Shown: positions 18,533 through 26,471 of the stretch, piece by piece | Numbering within the stretch: the stretch's first letter is position 1 | How the letters are laid out: each line of letters opens with the position of its first letter | Source: Rubrivivax sp. | GTDB taxonomy: Bacteria; Pseudomonadota; Gammaproteobacteria; Burkholderiales; Burkholderiaceae_C | Assembly: GCA_030653385.1 (NCBI GenBank) | Contig: JAURZM010000032.1 | Coordinates: 62,001 to 126,000, forward strand | Direction of reading: 5' to 3' | Length of the DNA: 64,000 bases | Program-made: the position numbers and the translations under genes | Notes under the pieces: generated by a model | Database searches by the model: none | Seen by the model: only the letters and a program-made list of their open reading frames with translations | What the model was told of the DNA's origin: nothing

Positions 18533-19404
18533 GGTCTTGTCTCCTCGAGGAAGGTGTTTTCCAGCGTGCCGATGCCATCGATCTCGATGCGCACCACGTC
18601 ACCGTGCTGCAGCCAGCGCGGCGGTTTCAGGCCCATGCCCACACCCGCCGGCGAGCCGGTGGCGATGATGTCGCCCGGCAGCAGCGTGATGCCGCGCGAG
18701 CAGGTTTCGATGAGCGTGGGGATGTCGAAGATCAGGTCGGTGGTGCGGGCGTCCTGACGCAGTTCGCCGTTGACCCAGCAGCGCACTCGCGTGTTGTTGC
18801 CGTCCATCTCGTCGGCCGTCACCAGCCACGGGCCCATCGGGCAGAAGGTGTCGAAGCTCTTGCCCAGGTCCCACTGCGCATGGCGCATCTGCACGTCGCG
18901 TGCGGTGACGTCGTTGACGATGGTGTAACCGTAGACATGCTGCATCGCGTTGGCTGCGGTGATGTTGCGCCCGCCGCGGCCGATGACCACGGTCAGTTCG
19001 GCTTCGTAGTCGATCTGCGAAGAGATGGCTGCGCCGGGCAGACGCACGGTGGCACCCGGCCCCACCACGGTCTCGGGCACCTTGGTGAAGACGATCGGCC
19101 AGGCGTCAACGGTCTGCGTGTTGTCCTTGAACACCGAGTCGCGCAGTTCCTTGGCGTGGGCGTGGTAGTTGCGGCCCACGCAAAACAGGTTGCGACGTGG
19201 CACGGGCAGGGGTGCCAGCAGGCGCACGTCTGTCAGCGGCAGCGTTTCTTTCACGCCAGGCATGGGCAGGCCGCTGGTGGCGGCCTCGATCAGCGCCAGG
19301 GCACCCCGGCTGCCGTCGACGTCGAACACGTCGACCGTGGTGCCGTCGGCCGCCAGGCGCGCCAGCCGCGGCCGGCCCTGGAACTCGATGGTGGCGATGC
19401 GCAA
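18529..19404 (-). CDS. Fumarylacetoacetate hydrolase (FAH) family protein
   Basis: A 291-residue FAH-superfamily enzyme, which cleaves or decarboxylates 2-oxo acids made in aromatic and hydroxy-acid breakdown. The family core is visible: FCVGRNYHAHAKEL, metal ligands in IDYEAELTVVIGRGG, GYTIVNDVTARDVQ, KSFDTFCPMGPWLV and TGSPAGVGMG. The start is a TTG at 19404 (reading RIATIEFQG after it): no ATG fits, and GAGGAG lies at an ideal distance upstream. It is the first gene of a two-gene operon with the Bug receptor and is divergent from the GntR gene. Confidence 0.88.
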   Translation of the reverse strand: MRIATIEFQGRPRLARLAADGTTVDVFDVDGSRGALALIEAATSGLPMPGVKETLPLTDVRLLAPLPVPRRNLFCVGRNYHAHAKELRDSVFKDNTQTVDAWPIVFTKVPETVVGPGATVRLPGAAISSQIDYEAELTVVIGRGGRNITAANAMQHVYGYTIVNDVTARDVQMRHAQWDLGKSFDTFCPMGPWLVTADEMDGNNTRVRCWVNGELRQDARTTDLIFDIPTLIETCSRGITLLPGDIIATGSPAGVGMGLKPPRWLQHGDVVRIEIDGIGTLENTFLEETRP

Positions 19405-19421
19405 GGTGTTCTCCTCGAAGC

Positions 19422-19431
19422 TGAACCAATT
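19422..19431. promoter_or_regulatory. Candidate GntR operator, copy 1 (TGAACCAATT)
   Basis: The 10-mer TGAACCAATT lies 18 bases upstream of the FAH start codon, in the divergent region shared with the GntR gene. The identical 10-mer recurs before the second Bug gene at 20839. An A/T-rich repeat is conspicuous in this G/C-rich DNA. Assignment as an operator of the neighbouring regulator is inference. Confidence 0.4.
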
Positions 19432-19534
19432 CACCCAAATGCTACCATTAAGGCCTTGAGACCCCGCAGATCGTGGACCCGATCGCGGTGCAGCCTGGAC
19501 CGCACGAGAACCGCAAGAGAACCGCAAACCCCGC

Positions 19535-20206
19535 ATGGACACGGCCGCCATCCTTCGCGAAACCATTCTCGACAAGCTGCGTTCACGTGTCTGGCGTGCC
19601 GGCCACCGCATTCCCACCGAACGTGCGCTCAGCGAAGAATTCGGCCTCAGCCGGTCCACCGTGCGCCGGGTGCTGCAGGAATTCAAGCGGCGGCGCTTGC
19701 TCACCCAAACGGTAGGCAGCGGCACCTACGTGACCGAGCAGGTGCACGATGCGCTGGCCGAGTGGTTGCCGCTGCCCGGCGGTGCCACGGTCAGCCCGGC
19801 CGAACTGATGAGCGCCCGCCTGGTGCTGGAGCCGGCCATCATCGACATGGCCATCGGCAACGCCACTGCGGCCGACTTCCAACGCATGGACGAATGCAAC
19901 CACCGCGCCGAGTTGGCCACCACCCTCGAAGACTTCGAAAAGTGGGACGCTGCTTTGCACGAGGCCATTGCACAGGCCGCCCACAACGGCTTCATCGTCG
20001 GTGTTTTTCGCCTGATGAACGAAGCCCGAGCGCAGGGTGAGTGGGGCGTGCTGAAGCGCCGCAGCGCCAGCCCCGAGCGGCGCCTGGAGTACCAGCAGGA
20101 ACACCGTGCGCTGGTGGCCGCATTGAAGGACAGGGATGCCGAGAAGGCCAAGGCACTGTGCCTGTCGCACCTGGTGCATGTGCGCGTGAACATGCTCGGG
20201 CACTGA
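19535..20206 (+). CDS. GntR-family (FCD-type) transcriptional regulator
   Basis: A 223-residue repressor-type protein. The winged helix at residues 1-70 contains TERALSEEFGLSRSTVRRVL and GSGTYV. The C-terminal FCD domain has the Asp/His pattern that binds metal and ligand in this group (WDAALHEAI, EHRALVAAL, LSHLVHV). FCD regulators usually respond to carboxylic acids. Its position between the FAH/Bug operon and the second Bug operon suggests it controls both. No strong ribosome site precedes the ATG at 19535. Confidence 0.88.
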   Translation: MDTAAILRETILDKLRSRVWRAGHRIPTERALSEEFGLSRSTVRRVLQEFKRRRLLTQTVGSGTYVTEQVHDALAEWLPLPGGATVSPAELMSARLVLEPAIIDMAIGNATAADFQRMDECNHRAELATTLEDFEKWDAALHEAIAQAAHNGFIVGVFRLMNEARAQGEWGVLKRRSASPERRLEYQQEHRALVAALKDRDAEKAKALCLSHLVHVRVNMLGH

Positions 20207-20230
20207 ACTCGCGGTCCGCCAGCCCCGTTC

Positions 20231-20725
20231 TCAGCCGGCGCCTGCCGAACCCGCGTCCTGCGCTGCCTGCGCTGCCTGCTGCGCGCGCAAGCGGGCGTGC
20301 ACATAAGCACCCTGCGGCACATGCAGCAGGTCGGCCACGCGCCACATCACGTGGCGTTCGTGTTCGCTCAGGTGGCCGTCGGCATAGGCCACGCCCCACA
20401 TCAGCTCGATCATGCGCAGTTTCTGCGGCATGTCGAAACGTTCGTTGATGCGCGAGGTAAAGGCAAACAGGTCGGTGGCGCGTGAGGCCGCGGCCTCGGC
20501 CAACTCGGCCAGGCGTTGCGCTTCGTCCGCACCGAGCATGAACTTGCTGCGCAACGCCGCGTGCACCGCTTCTCGTTCGCCGGCGTGGAAGCTGGTGTCG
20601 GCACGCATCACCTCGACCAGCATCACGGCCGTGGCCAGTTGCAGCGTGTGCTCTTCGGCTTGCGGCGGGCTGCCGGGCGCGGCGGGCATCAAGCTGTCGA
20701 AGAGGTCTTTCAGGGTCTTCAGCAT
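20231..20725 (-). CDS. TerB-like (tellurite-resistance TerB family) protein
   Basis: A 164-residue all-helical protein with the TerB/DjlA-type pattern of two repeated acidic motifs: VMRADTSFHAGEREAVHAAL and GVAYADGHLSEHERHVMWRVADLL. The N-terminus is amphipathic (MLKTLKDLFDSLMP) and the tail is Ala/Gln-rich. Despite the family name, single copies like this are common and not linked to tellurite; the function is unknown. It lies on the minus strand between the GntR gene and the second Bug gene, interrupting the catabolic island. Confidence 0.75.
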   Translation of the reverse strand: MLKTLKDLFDSLMPAAPGSPPQAEEHTLQLATAVMLVEVMRADTSFHAGEREAVHAALRSKFMLGADEAQRLAELAEAAASRATDLFAFTSRINERFDMPQKLRMIELMWGVAYADGHLSEHERHVMWRVADLLHVPQGAYVHARLRAQQAAQAAQDAGSAGAG

Positions 20726-20830
20726 GTTTCCATGATGGCACGCCCGGGCCCTGGGCCCGGTGGCTTGCGGGTCGGCCGCATTGACCGGTTGGCGGCCGGT
20801 CGATAGAGTCTGTTAGCCGGACCCAAAACA

Positions 20831-20848
20831 AACCAATATGAACCAATT
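20831..20848. promoter_or_regulatory. Candidate GntR operator, copy 2 (AACCAAT direct repeat)
   Basis: Two AACCAAT copies nine bases apart (20831 and 20841) include the 10-mer TGAACCAATT that also lies before the FAH gene. The element ends 24 bases before the second Bug start codon, where a repressor could block transcription. The function is inferred from the shared motif and gene context. Confidence 0.4.
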
Positions 20849-20872
20849 GAGCGATTCATCAGGAGACAAGTC

Positions 20873-21847
20873 ATGACCGTGAAGCGGCTTTTCAGGTCGG
20901 TGTTGCTGGGCTTGGCAGCGTGCGCCGCCGGCTGGCCCGCGCTGGCGCAGGACTACCCGAGCAAGCCGATCCGCATCATCGTGCCCTTCTCGCCCGGTGG
21001 AGCCGTGGACGGGCCCACGCGGGCCATCGCGCAGGAACTGGCCAAGCGGCTGAAGCAGCAGGTCATCATCGAAAACAAGCCCGGTGCCGGTGCCACCATC
21101 GGCAGCGAGATGGTGGCCAAGAGTGCACCCGACGGCTACACGTTGCTGCTGGCCAGCCAGACCAACGCCATCAGCGCGTCGCTGTACCCGAAACTGGCCT
21201 TTGCGCCCATCGACGACTTCGTGGGAATCTCGCTGCTGGGCCGCGAGCCGGGCGTGCTGGTGGTGCACCCGTCGGTGCCGGTGAAAACCGTCGCCGACCT
21301 GGTGGCGCTGGCCAAGGCCAAACCCGGTGAACTGAACTACGCGTCGTCGGGCAATGGCAGTGGGCAGCACCTGTTTGCGGCGCTGTTCACCTCGATGGCG
21401 GGTGTGAAGATCACGCACGTGCCCTACAAGGGCAGCGGCCAGGCCACGACCGACCTGTTGGGCGGCACCGTGCAGATGGCGGTGCCCGGCACGCAGGCGA
21501 TGCTCAAGCACATCAAGGACAACAAGCTGCGTCCGCTGGCGACCACGGGTGTCACCCGTTCGCCGCGCCTGCCCGACGTGCCGACCCTGGCCGAAGCGGG
21601 ACTGGCGGGTTACTCGGCCTACGTCTGGATGGGCCTGCTGGCGCCCAAGGGCACGCCGCCTGCCATCATCGAACGCCTGCAGCGGGAACTGAAAGCTTCG
21701 CTGGCCTCGCCCGAGGTCACCACCTTCATGAATGACGCCGGGATCGAGGTGGTCGGCTCAACGCCAGCCGAGATGGACAGCTACTTCCGCGAAGAGCGCG
21801 ACCGCTGGGCGCGCATCGTCAAAGAAACCGGCGCGAAGATCGATTGA
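20873..21847 (+). CDS. Bug/TctC-family periplasmic solute receptor
   Basis: A 324-residue Bug receptor, the second in this island. The signal peptide ends GWPALAQ, followed by the hallmark YPSKPIRIIVPFSPGGAVDG, then ENKPGAGATIGSEMVAKSAPDGYTL (read in two parts) and NYASSGNGSGQH. An AGGAGA ribosome site lies 7-12 bases before the ATG. It is in an operon with the alpha/beta hydrolase 19 bases downstream and has its own candidate operator. Its ligand is unknown; the shared regulation suggests one related to that of the first receptor. Confidence 0.9.
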   Translation: MTVKRLFRSVLLGLAACAAGWPALAQDYPSKPIRIIVPFSPGGAVDGPTRAIAQELAKRLKQQVIIENKPGAGATIGSEMVAKSAPDGYTLLLASQTNAISASLYPKLAFAPIDDFVGISLLGREPGVLVVHPSVPVKTVADLVALAKAKPGELNYASSGNGSGQHLFAALFTSMAGVKITHVPYKGSGQATTDLLGGTVQMAVPGTQAMLKHIKDNKLRPLATTGVTRSPRLPDVPTLAEAGLAGYSAYVWMGLLAPKGTPPAIIERLQRELKASLASPEVTTFMNDAGIEVVGSTPAEMDSYFREERDRWARIVKETGAKID

Positions 21848-21866
21848 TTCCGAAAGCAAAGCCAAC

Positions 21867-22793
21867 ATGACCCAAGTCACCGGCCAGGAACACTGGACCA
21901 CCAAAAAGACCGCCGACGGCGACGTGAAGCTTTTCCTGTGGGAAAAGTTCGTCGGCTCGCCCAACGGCAAACCCGCCGTGCTGTTTGTGCACGGCTCGTC
22001 GATGGCCAGCCAGCCCACCTTCGACTTGACGGTGCCGGGCCGCCCTGACAGCAGCGTGATGGACTGGTTTGCCGAGCGCGGTTTTGTTTGCTGGTGCGTG
22101 GACATGGAAGGTTATGGCCGCAGCGACAAACACCGTGACGTCTTCTGCGACATCAGCAACGGCGCCGACGACCTGCTCGCAGCCACCGACCACATCGCCG
22201 CGGTGCGGGGCGTCACGAGCTTCCTGACCTATGGCATCAGCAGCGGCGCATTGCGCGCGGCCTTGTTTGCGCAACGCAACCCCCACCGCGTGTCACGGCT
22301 GGCGCTCGATGCCTTCGTCTGGACGGGTGAGGGTGCGCCCACGCTGGAACAGCGCCGCAAGAAGTTGCCCGAGTTCACGGCCAGCAAGCGCCGGCCGATC
22401 GACCGCGCTTTTGTGCGCAGCATCTTCTCGCGCGACCACGCCGACTGCGCTGACGCCAACACCGTGGAGGCCTTTGCCGACGCCATCCTTGCGCTGGACG
22501 ACAGCATGCCCAACGGCACCTACATCGACATGTGCAGCAAGCTGCCGGTGGTGGACCCGCTGAAGATCACCGTACCCACGTTGGTGCTGCGCGGCCAGTT
22601 CGACGGCATCGCCGGTTTCGACGACCTGCTGCAGTTTTTCAAGCTGCTGCCGCACCCGGACAAGCAGTTCACCGTGCTCAACGGCATCAGCCACGCGAGC
22701 TTCCAGCAGAAGAACTACAAGATGGTCTACCAGATCCTGCACGCCTACTTCACGCAACCCGCGCCGGTCTACACCGACTGCGCCAACCACTGA
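21867..22793 (+). CDS. Alpha/beta hydrolase
   Basis: A 308-residue alpha/beta-hydrolase-fold enzyme. It has the oxyanion loop LFVHGSSMASQP, the nucleophile elbow YGISSGALRAA (G-x-S-x-G), a likely acid in LRGQFDGIAGFDDL and the His in NGISHASFQ. The final residues are VYTDCANH. The start MTQVTGQEHW at 21867 is chosen because the upstream part of the frame lies inside the Bug gene. It probably hydrolyses an ester or ring-cleavage product in the pathway served by the island. Confidence 0.85.
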   Translation: MTQVTGQEHWTTKKTADGDVKLFLWEKFVGSPNGKPAVLFVHGSSMASQPTFDLTVPGRPDSSVMDWFAERGFVCWCVDMEGYGRSDKHRDVFCDISNGADDLLAATDHIAAVRGVTSFLTYGISSGALRAALFAQRNPHRVSRLALDAFVWTGEGAPTLEQRRKKLPEFTASKRRPIDRAFVRSIFSRDHADCADANTVEAFADAILALDDSMPNGTYIDMCSKLPVVDPLKITVPTLVLRGQFDGIAGFDDLLQFFKLLPHPDKQFTVLNGISHASFQQKNYKMVYQILHAYFTQPAPVYTDCANH

Positions 22794-22854
22794 CCCGCGC
22801 ACTCGGGACATGATCACGCCCAAGGCCGTGATTCCCAGGCACGGTCGAGTTCTG

Positions 22855-22878
22855 AAAAACAGGGCTGCAGCGCAGCCC
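22855..22878 (-). terminator. Intrinsic terminator of the two-component operon
   Basis: A GGGCTGC/GCAGCCC stem with a 3-base loop. On the minus strand it is followed by TGTTTTTC, giving the U-tract; it lies 11 bases beyond the response-regulator stop codon. Confidence 0.75.
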
Positions 22879-22888
22879 GGTGCTTGTG

Positions 22889-23653
22889 TCACATCGCCTT
22901 GAACAGGTGCACATAAGCGCGGCTCACCGGCAATTCGTGGGCATGGCCCTTGATGCGCAGGAACAGCCGGCTGGCTTCGTCGCGCCGCGTGCCCGCCAGG
23001 TGCGCCAGGTTGATGATGGTGCTGCGGTGCATCTGCACGAACACCGTCGGGTCCAGCTGGCTGGCGAGCTCGGCAATGGGCGTGCGGATCAGGTGCTCGG
23101 CGCTGGCCGTCCGCACGCAGGTGTACTTGTCGTCGGCGCGGAAGAACAGCACCTCGTCCACCGGCACCTGGTGGGTCAGTTCACCCTGGCTGGCACGCAC
23201 CCAGCGCAGATGCTCTGGTGCCGCCGAGCTGCTGCCGGCCACCGGCACCAGGCGCTTCAGCGCCGCCAGCAAGGCCCCTTCGTCTGCCGCAGGCTGCAGC
23301 AGCGAACGTTGGACACGCTCGATGGTGCGTTGCAGGCGTTCGGTCTTCACGGGTTTCAGCACGTAGTCCAGCGCTTCGCGCTCGAAGGCTTCGACGGCAA
23401 ACTCGTCGTAGGCGGTGACAAACACCACCCGCGTCGGGCCTTCGATGCCCTGTGCCACTTCGAGCCCGGTCAGGCCGGGCATCTGGATGTCCAGGAAAGC
23501 CAGGTCGGGCTGCAGTGCGCCGATGCGCTCGGCCGCTTCCAGGCCATGGCGTGCGGTGTGCACGATCTGCAGCGCGGGCCACAGCGAGGCCAGCTCGGCG
23601 GCCAGGGCGCGGGCCAGCGGCGGTTCGTCGTCGGCGATCAGGGCGGTGGGCAT
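22889..23653 (-). CDS. LytTR-type response regulator
   Basis: A 254-residue regulator of the AlgR/LytR type. The receiver domain has ADDEPPLARAL, the phospho-acceptor Asp in FLDIQMPGLTG, and TAYDEFAVEAF with LKPVKTERL. The DNA-binding LytTR domain follows from about residue 150 (VLFFRADDKYTCVRTASAEH; FVQMHRSTIINL). The start at 23653 (MPTALIADDE) gives the normal receiver N-terminus. It is 25 bases downstream of its cognate sensor. Confidence 0.92.
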   Translation of the reverse strand: MPTALIADDEPPLARALAAELASLWPALQIVHTARHGLEAAERIGALQPDLAFLDIQMPGLTGLEVAQGIEGPTRVVFVTAYDEFAVEAFEREALDYVLKPVKTERLQRTIERVQRSLLQPAADEGALLAALKRLVPVAGSSSAAPEHLRWVRASQGELTHQVPVDEVLFFRADDKYTCVRTASAEHLIRTPIAELASQLDPTVFVQMHRSTIINLAHLAGTRRDEASRLFLRIKGHAHELPVSRAYVHLFKAM

Positions 23654-23678
23654 GGTCCGGGGTGTGGTGACGTTGGGA

Positions 23679-24875
23679 TCAGGCCGGCGCAGTCGCGGCT
23701 TCCAGCGGCAGCGTGAGCGTGGCGCGGGTGCCGGGGTCGCCAGCTTCAACACGCAGTTCGGCGCTGCCGTTGTACCGCGCCTGCAGCCGTTCGCGGATGT
23801 TGTCCAGCGCAATGCCATTGCCTTGGCCCCGGCTGCCTTGTCGCACGGGCCGGCGCGCCGCGGCCTCCAGGCCCACGCCGGAGTCGTGCACTTCCAGCAC
23901 CAGGTGGCCCGCGTTGCCATGGACGCGCACGGTGACCAGGCCACCGTCCAGGCTGGGTTCGATGCCGTGCATGACGGCGTTTTCGATCAGCGGTTGCAGC
24001 AGCAGCGGCGGCAGCGGCTGGTTCAGCAGGGCCGGGTCGGCGTCGATCTGGAAGCGAAGCCGGTCTTCCAGCCGCGCCTGCAGCAGTTCCAGGAAGTGGC
24101 GTGCCAGTTCCAGTTCCTGGCCCACGGTGCTGTCGTCGCGGCGCAGCGTGCCCAGTGAACTGCGCAGGTACTCGGTGAAGGCCATCAGCGTGTGTTTGGC
24201 GCGCGCTGCGTCGGTGTCGATGAGCGAGATCACGCCGGCCAGGGTGTTGAATAGGAAGTGCGGCTCGATCTGGCCTTGCAGCAGGCGCAGTTGCGCTTCG
24301 GTGGCGCGTTTTTCGGCCGCCAGCTGTTTGGCCTTGGTCCCGAAGTAGAAGTGCAGCAGCAGCGAGGTGCCCAGGCCGAGCGTGGTGAACATGGCAATCG
24401 AACCGGCACTGCCCATCATGCGCGGCAGGATGTCGGCCGAGCCACTGAACACCATGCCGATGGGCCACCCGATGAGCACGCCCAGCAGCGGAATGCCGCC
24501 AAAAAACACGCTGCGCTGCCAGTCCTTGAGCTTGCGCAGCGCGGGCGGCCCGCCCAGCAGCCACGAGCCGGCCTCGAACATCAGGTGGATGAGGGCGGCG
24601 ATGGTGAAGCAGACGACGAAGTTCTTGCCGTACCAGTAAGCCCAGGCCTGCAAGGTGCCCGCACCCGGCAGCTTCGAAGCGAACATCACGTAGCCCAGCA
24701 GCGTGAAGCAGGCGGCCAGCACGGCGCTGAAGATCAGCGTCCACACCCACTGCAGCCAGTGCGGCCCCACACGCTGCATGTCGTTGGAGATCCAGGAATG
24801 CCAGGAGCCGCGCACGGTCCAGGTGGCGCGCCGGTGCTCAACCGCAGGCGGGCGGGGGGTGGCGTGTGTGTTCAT
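23679..24875 (-). CDS. LytS/AlgZ-type sensor histidine kinase
   Basis: A 398-residue inner-membrane kinase. Four hydrophobic segments lie between residues 45 and 190. The His_kinase domain follows, with the phospho-acceptor His in GQIEPHFLFNTLAG. The ATPase has LIENAVMHGIEP, HDSGVGLE and GNGIALDNIRERL. It pairs with the LytTR regulator downstream; such pairs control cell-surface or exopolysaccharide genes in related bacteria, but the target here is unknown. The frame stays open far upstream across the next genes, an artefact of high G/C; the ATG at 24875 (MNTHATPRPP) is the sensible start. Confidence 0.92.
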   Translation of the reverse strand: MNTHATPRPPAVEHRRATWTVRGSWHSWISNDMQRVGPHWLQWVWTLIFSAVLAACFTLLGYVMFASKLPGAGTLQAWAYWYGKNFVVCFTIAALIHLMFEAGSWLLGGPPALRKLKDWQRSVFFGGIPLLGVLIGWPIGMVFSGSADILPRMMGSAGSIAMFTTLGLGTSLLLHFYFGTKAKQLAAEKRATEAQLRLLQGQIEPHFLFNTLAGVISLIDTDAARAKHTLMAFTEYLRSSLGTLRRDDSTVGQELELARHFLELLQARLEDRLRFQIDADPALLNQPLPPLLLQPLIENAVMHGIEPSLDGGLVTVRVHGNAGHLVLEVHDSGVGLEAAARRPVRQGSRGQGNGIALDNIRERLQARYNGSAELRVEAGDPGTRATLTLPLEAATAPA

Positions 24876-24995
24876 GGCCGGCAGTTTAGGCAGCGGGGCT
24901 CTGCGCTGGCCGGTGCCGGGTGACGAATCGACAGCCCGGCGGATGAACGGACAGCCAGGTCCGCTTTGGCTGTCGGCGGGCCAAGACCGGCTGCC

Positions 24996-25001
24996 TACAA
25001 T
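24996..25001 (+). promoter_or_regulatory. -10 box upstream of the phosphohexomutase gene
   Basis: TACAAT lies 30 bases before the start codon. The usual -35 distance shows no good match. It follows the local pattern of a TA-N-AAT box followed by C. Confidence 0.4.
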
Positions 25002-25031
25002 CGCTGCAACCCACCAGCCGAGCCCTGCCGC

Positions 25032-26435
25032 ATGCAAATCGATCCCACCATCTTCAAGGCCTATGACATCCGCGGCATCGTCGGCAAAAACGTCGACGAA
25101 ACCTTTGCCGAGCACCTGGGCCGCGCCTTTGGCAGCGAAGCGGTGGCCGCCGGCGAAAAGGCGGTGGCGGTGGGCCGCGACGGGCGCCTGTCGGGCCCGG
25201 GGCTGGCAGCAGCGCTGATCCGCGGCTTGAAGAGCACGGGCCTGGACGTGGTGGACATCGGCATGGTCACCACGCCCATGCTGTATTACGTGGCCGCCAC
25301 CCGCGGCCAACACGGCTGCAACAGCGGCATCCAGGTCACGGGCAGCCACAACCCGAAGGACTACAACGGCTTCAAGATGGTGATGAGCGGCCGCGCCATC
25401 TACGGCGACGACATCCAGAAGCTGAAGGCCCGCATCGAGACCGAGACCTACACGACCAAACGCGGTCGCAGCGCGAAGATGGACATTGGCGCCGAATACG
25501 CATACCGCATCACCAGCGACTGCAAGCTGAGCCGGCCGATGAAGATCGTCGTCGACAGCGGCAACGGCATTCCGGGTGCAACGGCGCCGGCCATCCTGCG
25601 CGCGCTGGGCTGCGAGGTCATCGACCTGTACAGCAAGGTCGACGGTGATTTCCCCAACCACCACCCCGACCCCAGCAAGCCCGAGAACCTGGCCGACCTG
25701 ATCAAGGTCGTGCACGCCACCGGCGCGGAAATCGGCCTGGCCTTCGACGGGGACGGCGACCGCCTGGGTGTGGTCACCGCCCAGGGCAACATCATCTACC
25801 CCGACCGCCAGATCATGCTGTTCGCGCGCGACATCCTGAAGCGCCACAAGGGCGGCACGATCATCTTCGACGTGAAGTGCAGCCAGCGTCTGCCGGTGGC
25901 CATCAAGAAGGCCGGTGGCAAGCCGCTGATGTGGAAGACCGGGCACTCGCTGATCAAGGCCAAGCTGAAGGAAACCGGCGCACCCTTTGCCGGCGAGATG
26001 AGCGGCCACCTGTTTTTCGGCGAACGCTGGTACGGCTTCGACGACGCGATGTACACCGCCGCTCGCCTGCTGGAAATCCTGAGCCGCGAGAAAAACCCCA
26101 GCGCCTTGCTCGACGCGCTGCCCACCAGTTTTTCCACCCCTGAGCTCAACGTCAACTGCGCCGAAGGTGAACACCACGCCGTGGTGGCCGAACTGCTGGC
26201 GCGGGTGGCCGACGGCCGTCTGAGCTTCGAAGGCGGTGAAGTGGGCACCATCGACGGCCTGCGGGTGGACTTTGCCGACGGCTTCGGCCTCATCCGCGGC
26301 AGCAACACCACGCCGGTGCTGGTGCTGCGTTTCGAAGGTCACACCGAAGAGGCGCTGCACCGCATCGAAGCCCAGTTCATGGCCGTGCTGCGCAGCGTGA
26401 AGCCGGACGCGCAGGTGGGTGCTTCGGCGCATTGA
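25032..26435 (+). CDS. Phosphomannomutase/phosphoglucomutase (AlgC-like)
   Basis: A 467-residue enzyme that interconverts hexose 1- and 6-phosphates for lipopolysaccharide and exopolysaccharide precursors. Catalytic loop VTGSHNPKDYNGFK carries the phospho-Ser, the metal loop is AFDGDGDRLGVV, the sugar-recognition loop AGEMSGHLFFGER, and the phosphate-binding loop RGSNTTPVLVLRFEG. Length fits the AlgC group. The start at 25032 gives MQIDPTIFKAYDIRG, the conserved N-terminus. It precedes waaA by 36 bases. Confidence 0.92.
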   Translation: MQIDPTIFKAYDIRGIVGKNVDETFAEHLGRAFGSEAVAAGEKAVAVGRDGRLSGPGLAAALIRGLKSTGLDVVDIGMVTTPMLYYVAATRGQHGCNSGIQVTGSHNPKDYNGFKMVMSGRAIYGDDIQKLKARIETETYTTKRGRSAKMDIGAEYAYRITSDCKLSRPMKIVVDSGNGIPGATAPAILRALGCEVIDLYSKVDGDFPNHHPDPSKPENLADLIKVVHATGAEIGLAFDGDGDRLGVVTAQGNIIYPDRQIMLFARDILKRHKGGTIIFDVKCSQRLPVAIKKAGGKPLMWKTGHSLIKAKLKETGAPFAGEMSGHLFFGERWYGFDDAMYTAARLLEILSREKNPSALLDALPTSFSTPELNVNCAEGEHHAVVAELLARVADGRLSFEGGEVGTIDGLRVDFADGFGLIRGSNTTPVLVLRFEGHTEEALHRIEAQFMAVLRSVKPDAQVGASAH

Positions 26436-26471
26436 TTCGGCGCATTGCTTCGGCGCCGTGATCCGGTCCAC

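Noticed and set aside
20231..20725. Tellurite-resistance operon based on the TerB-like gene
   Set aside because: No other ter genes (terA, terC, terD, terZ) lie nearby; a lone TerB-like protein does not support that claim.
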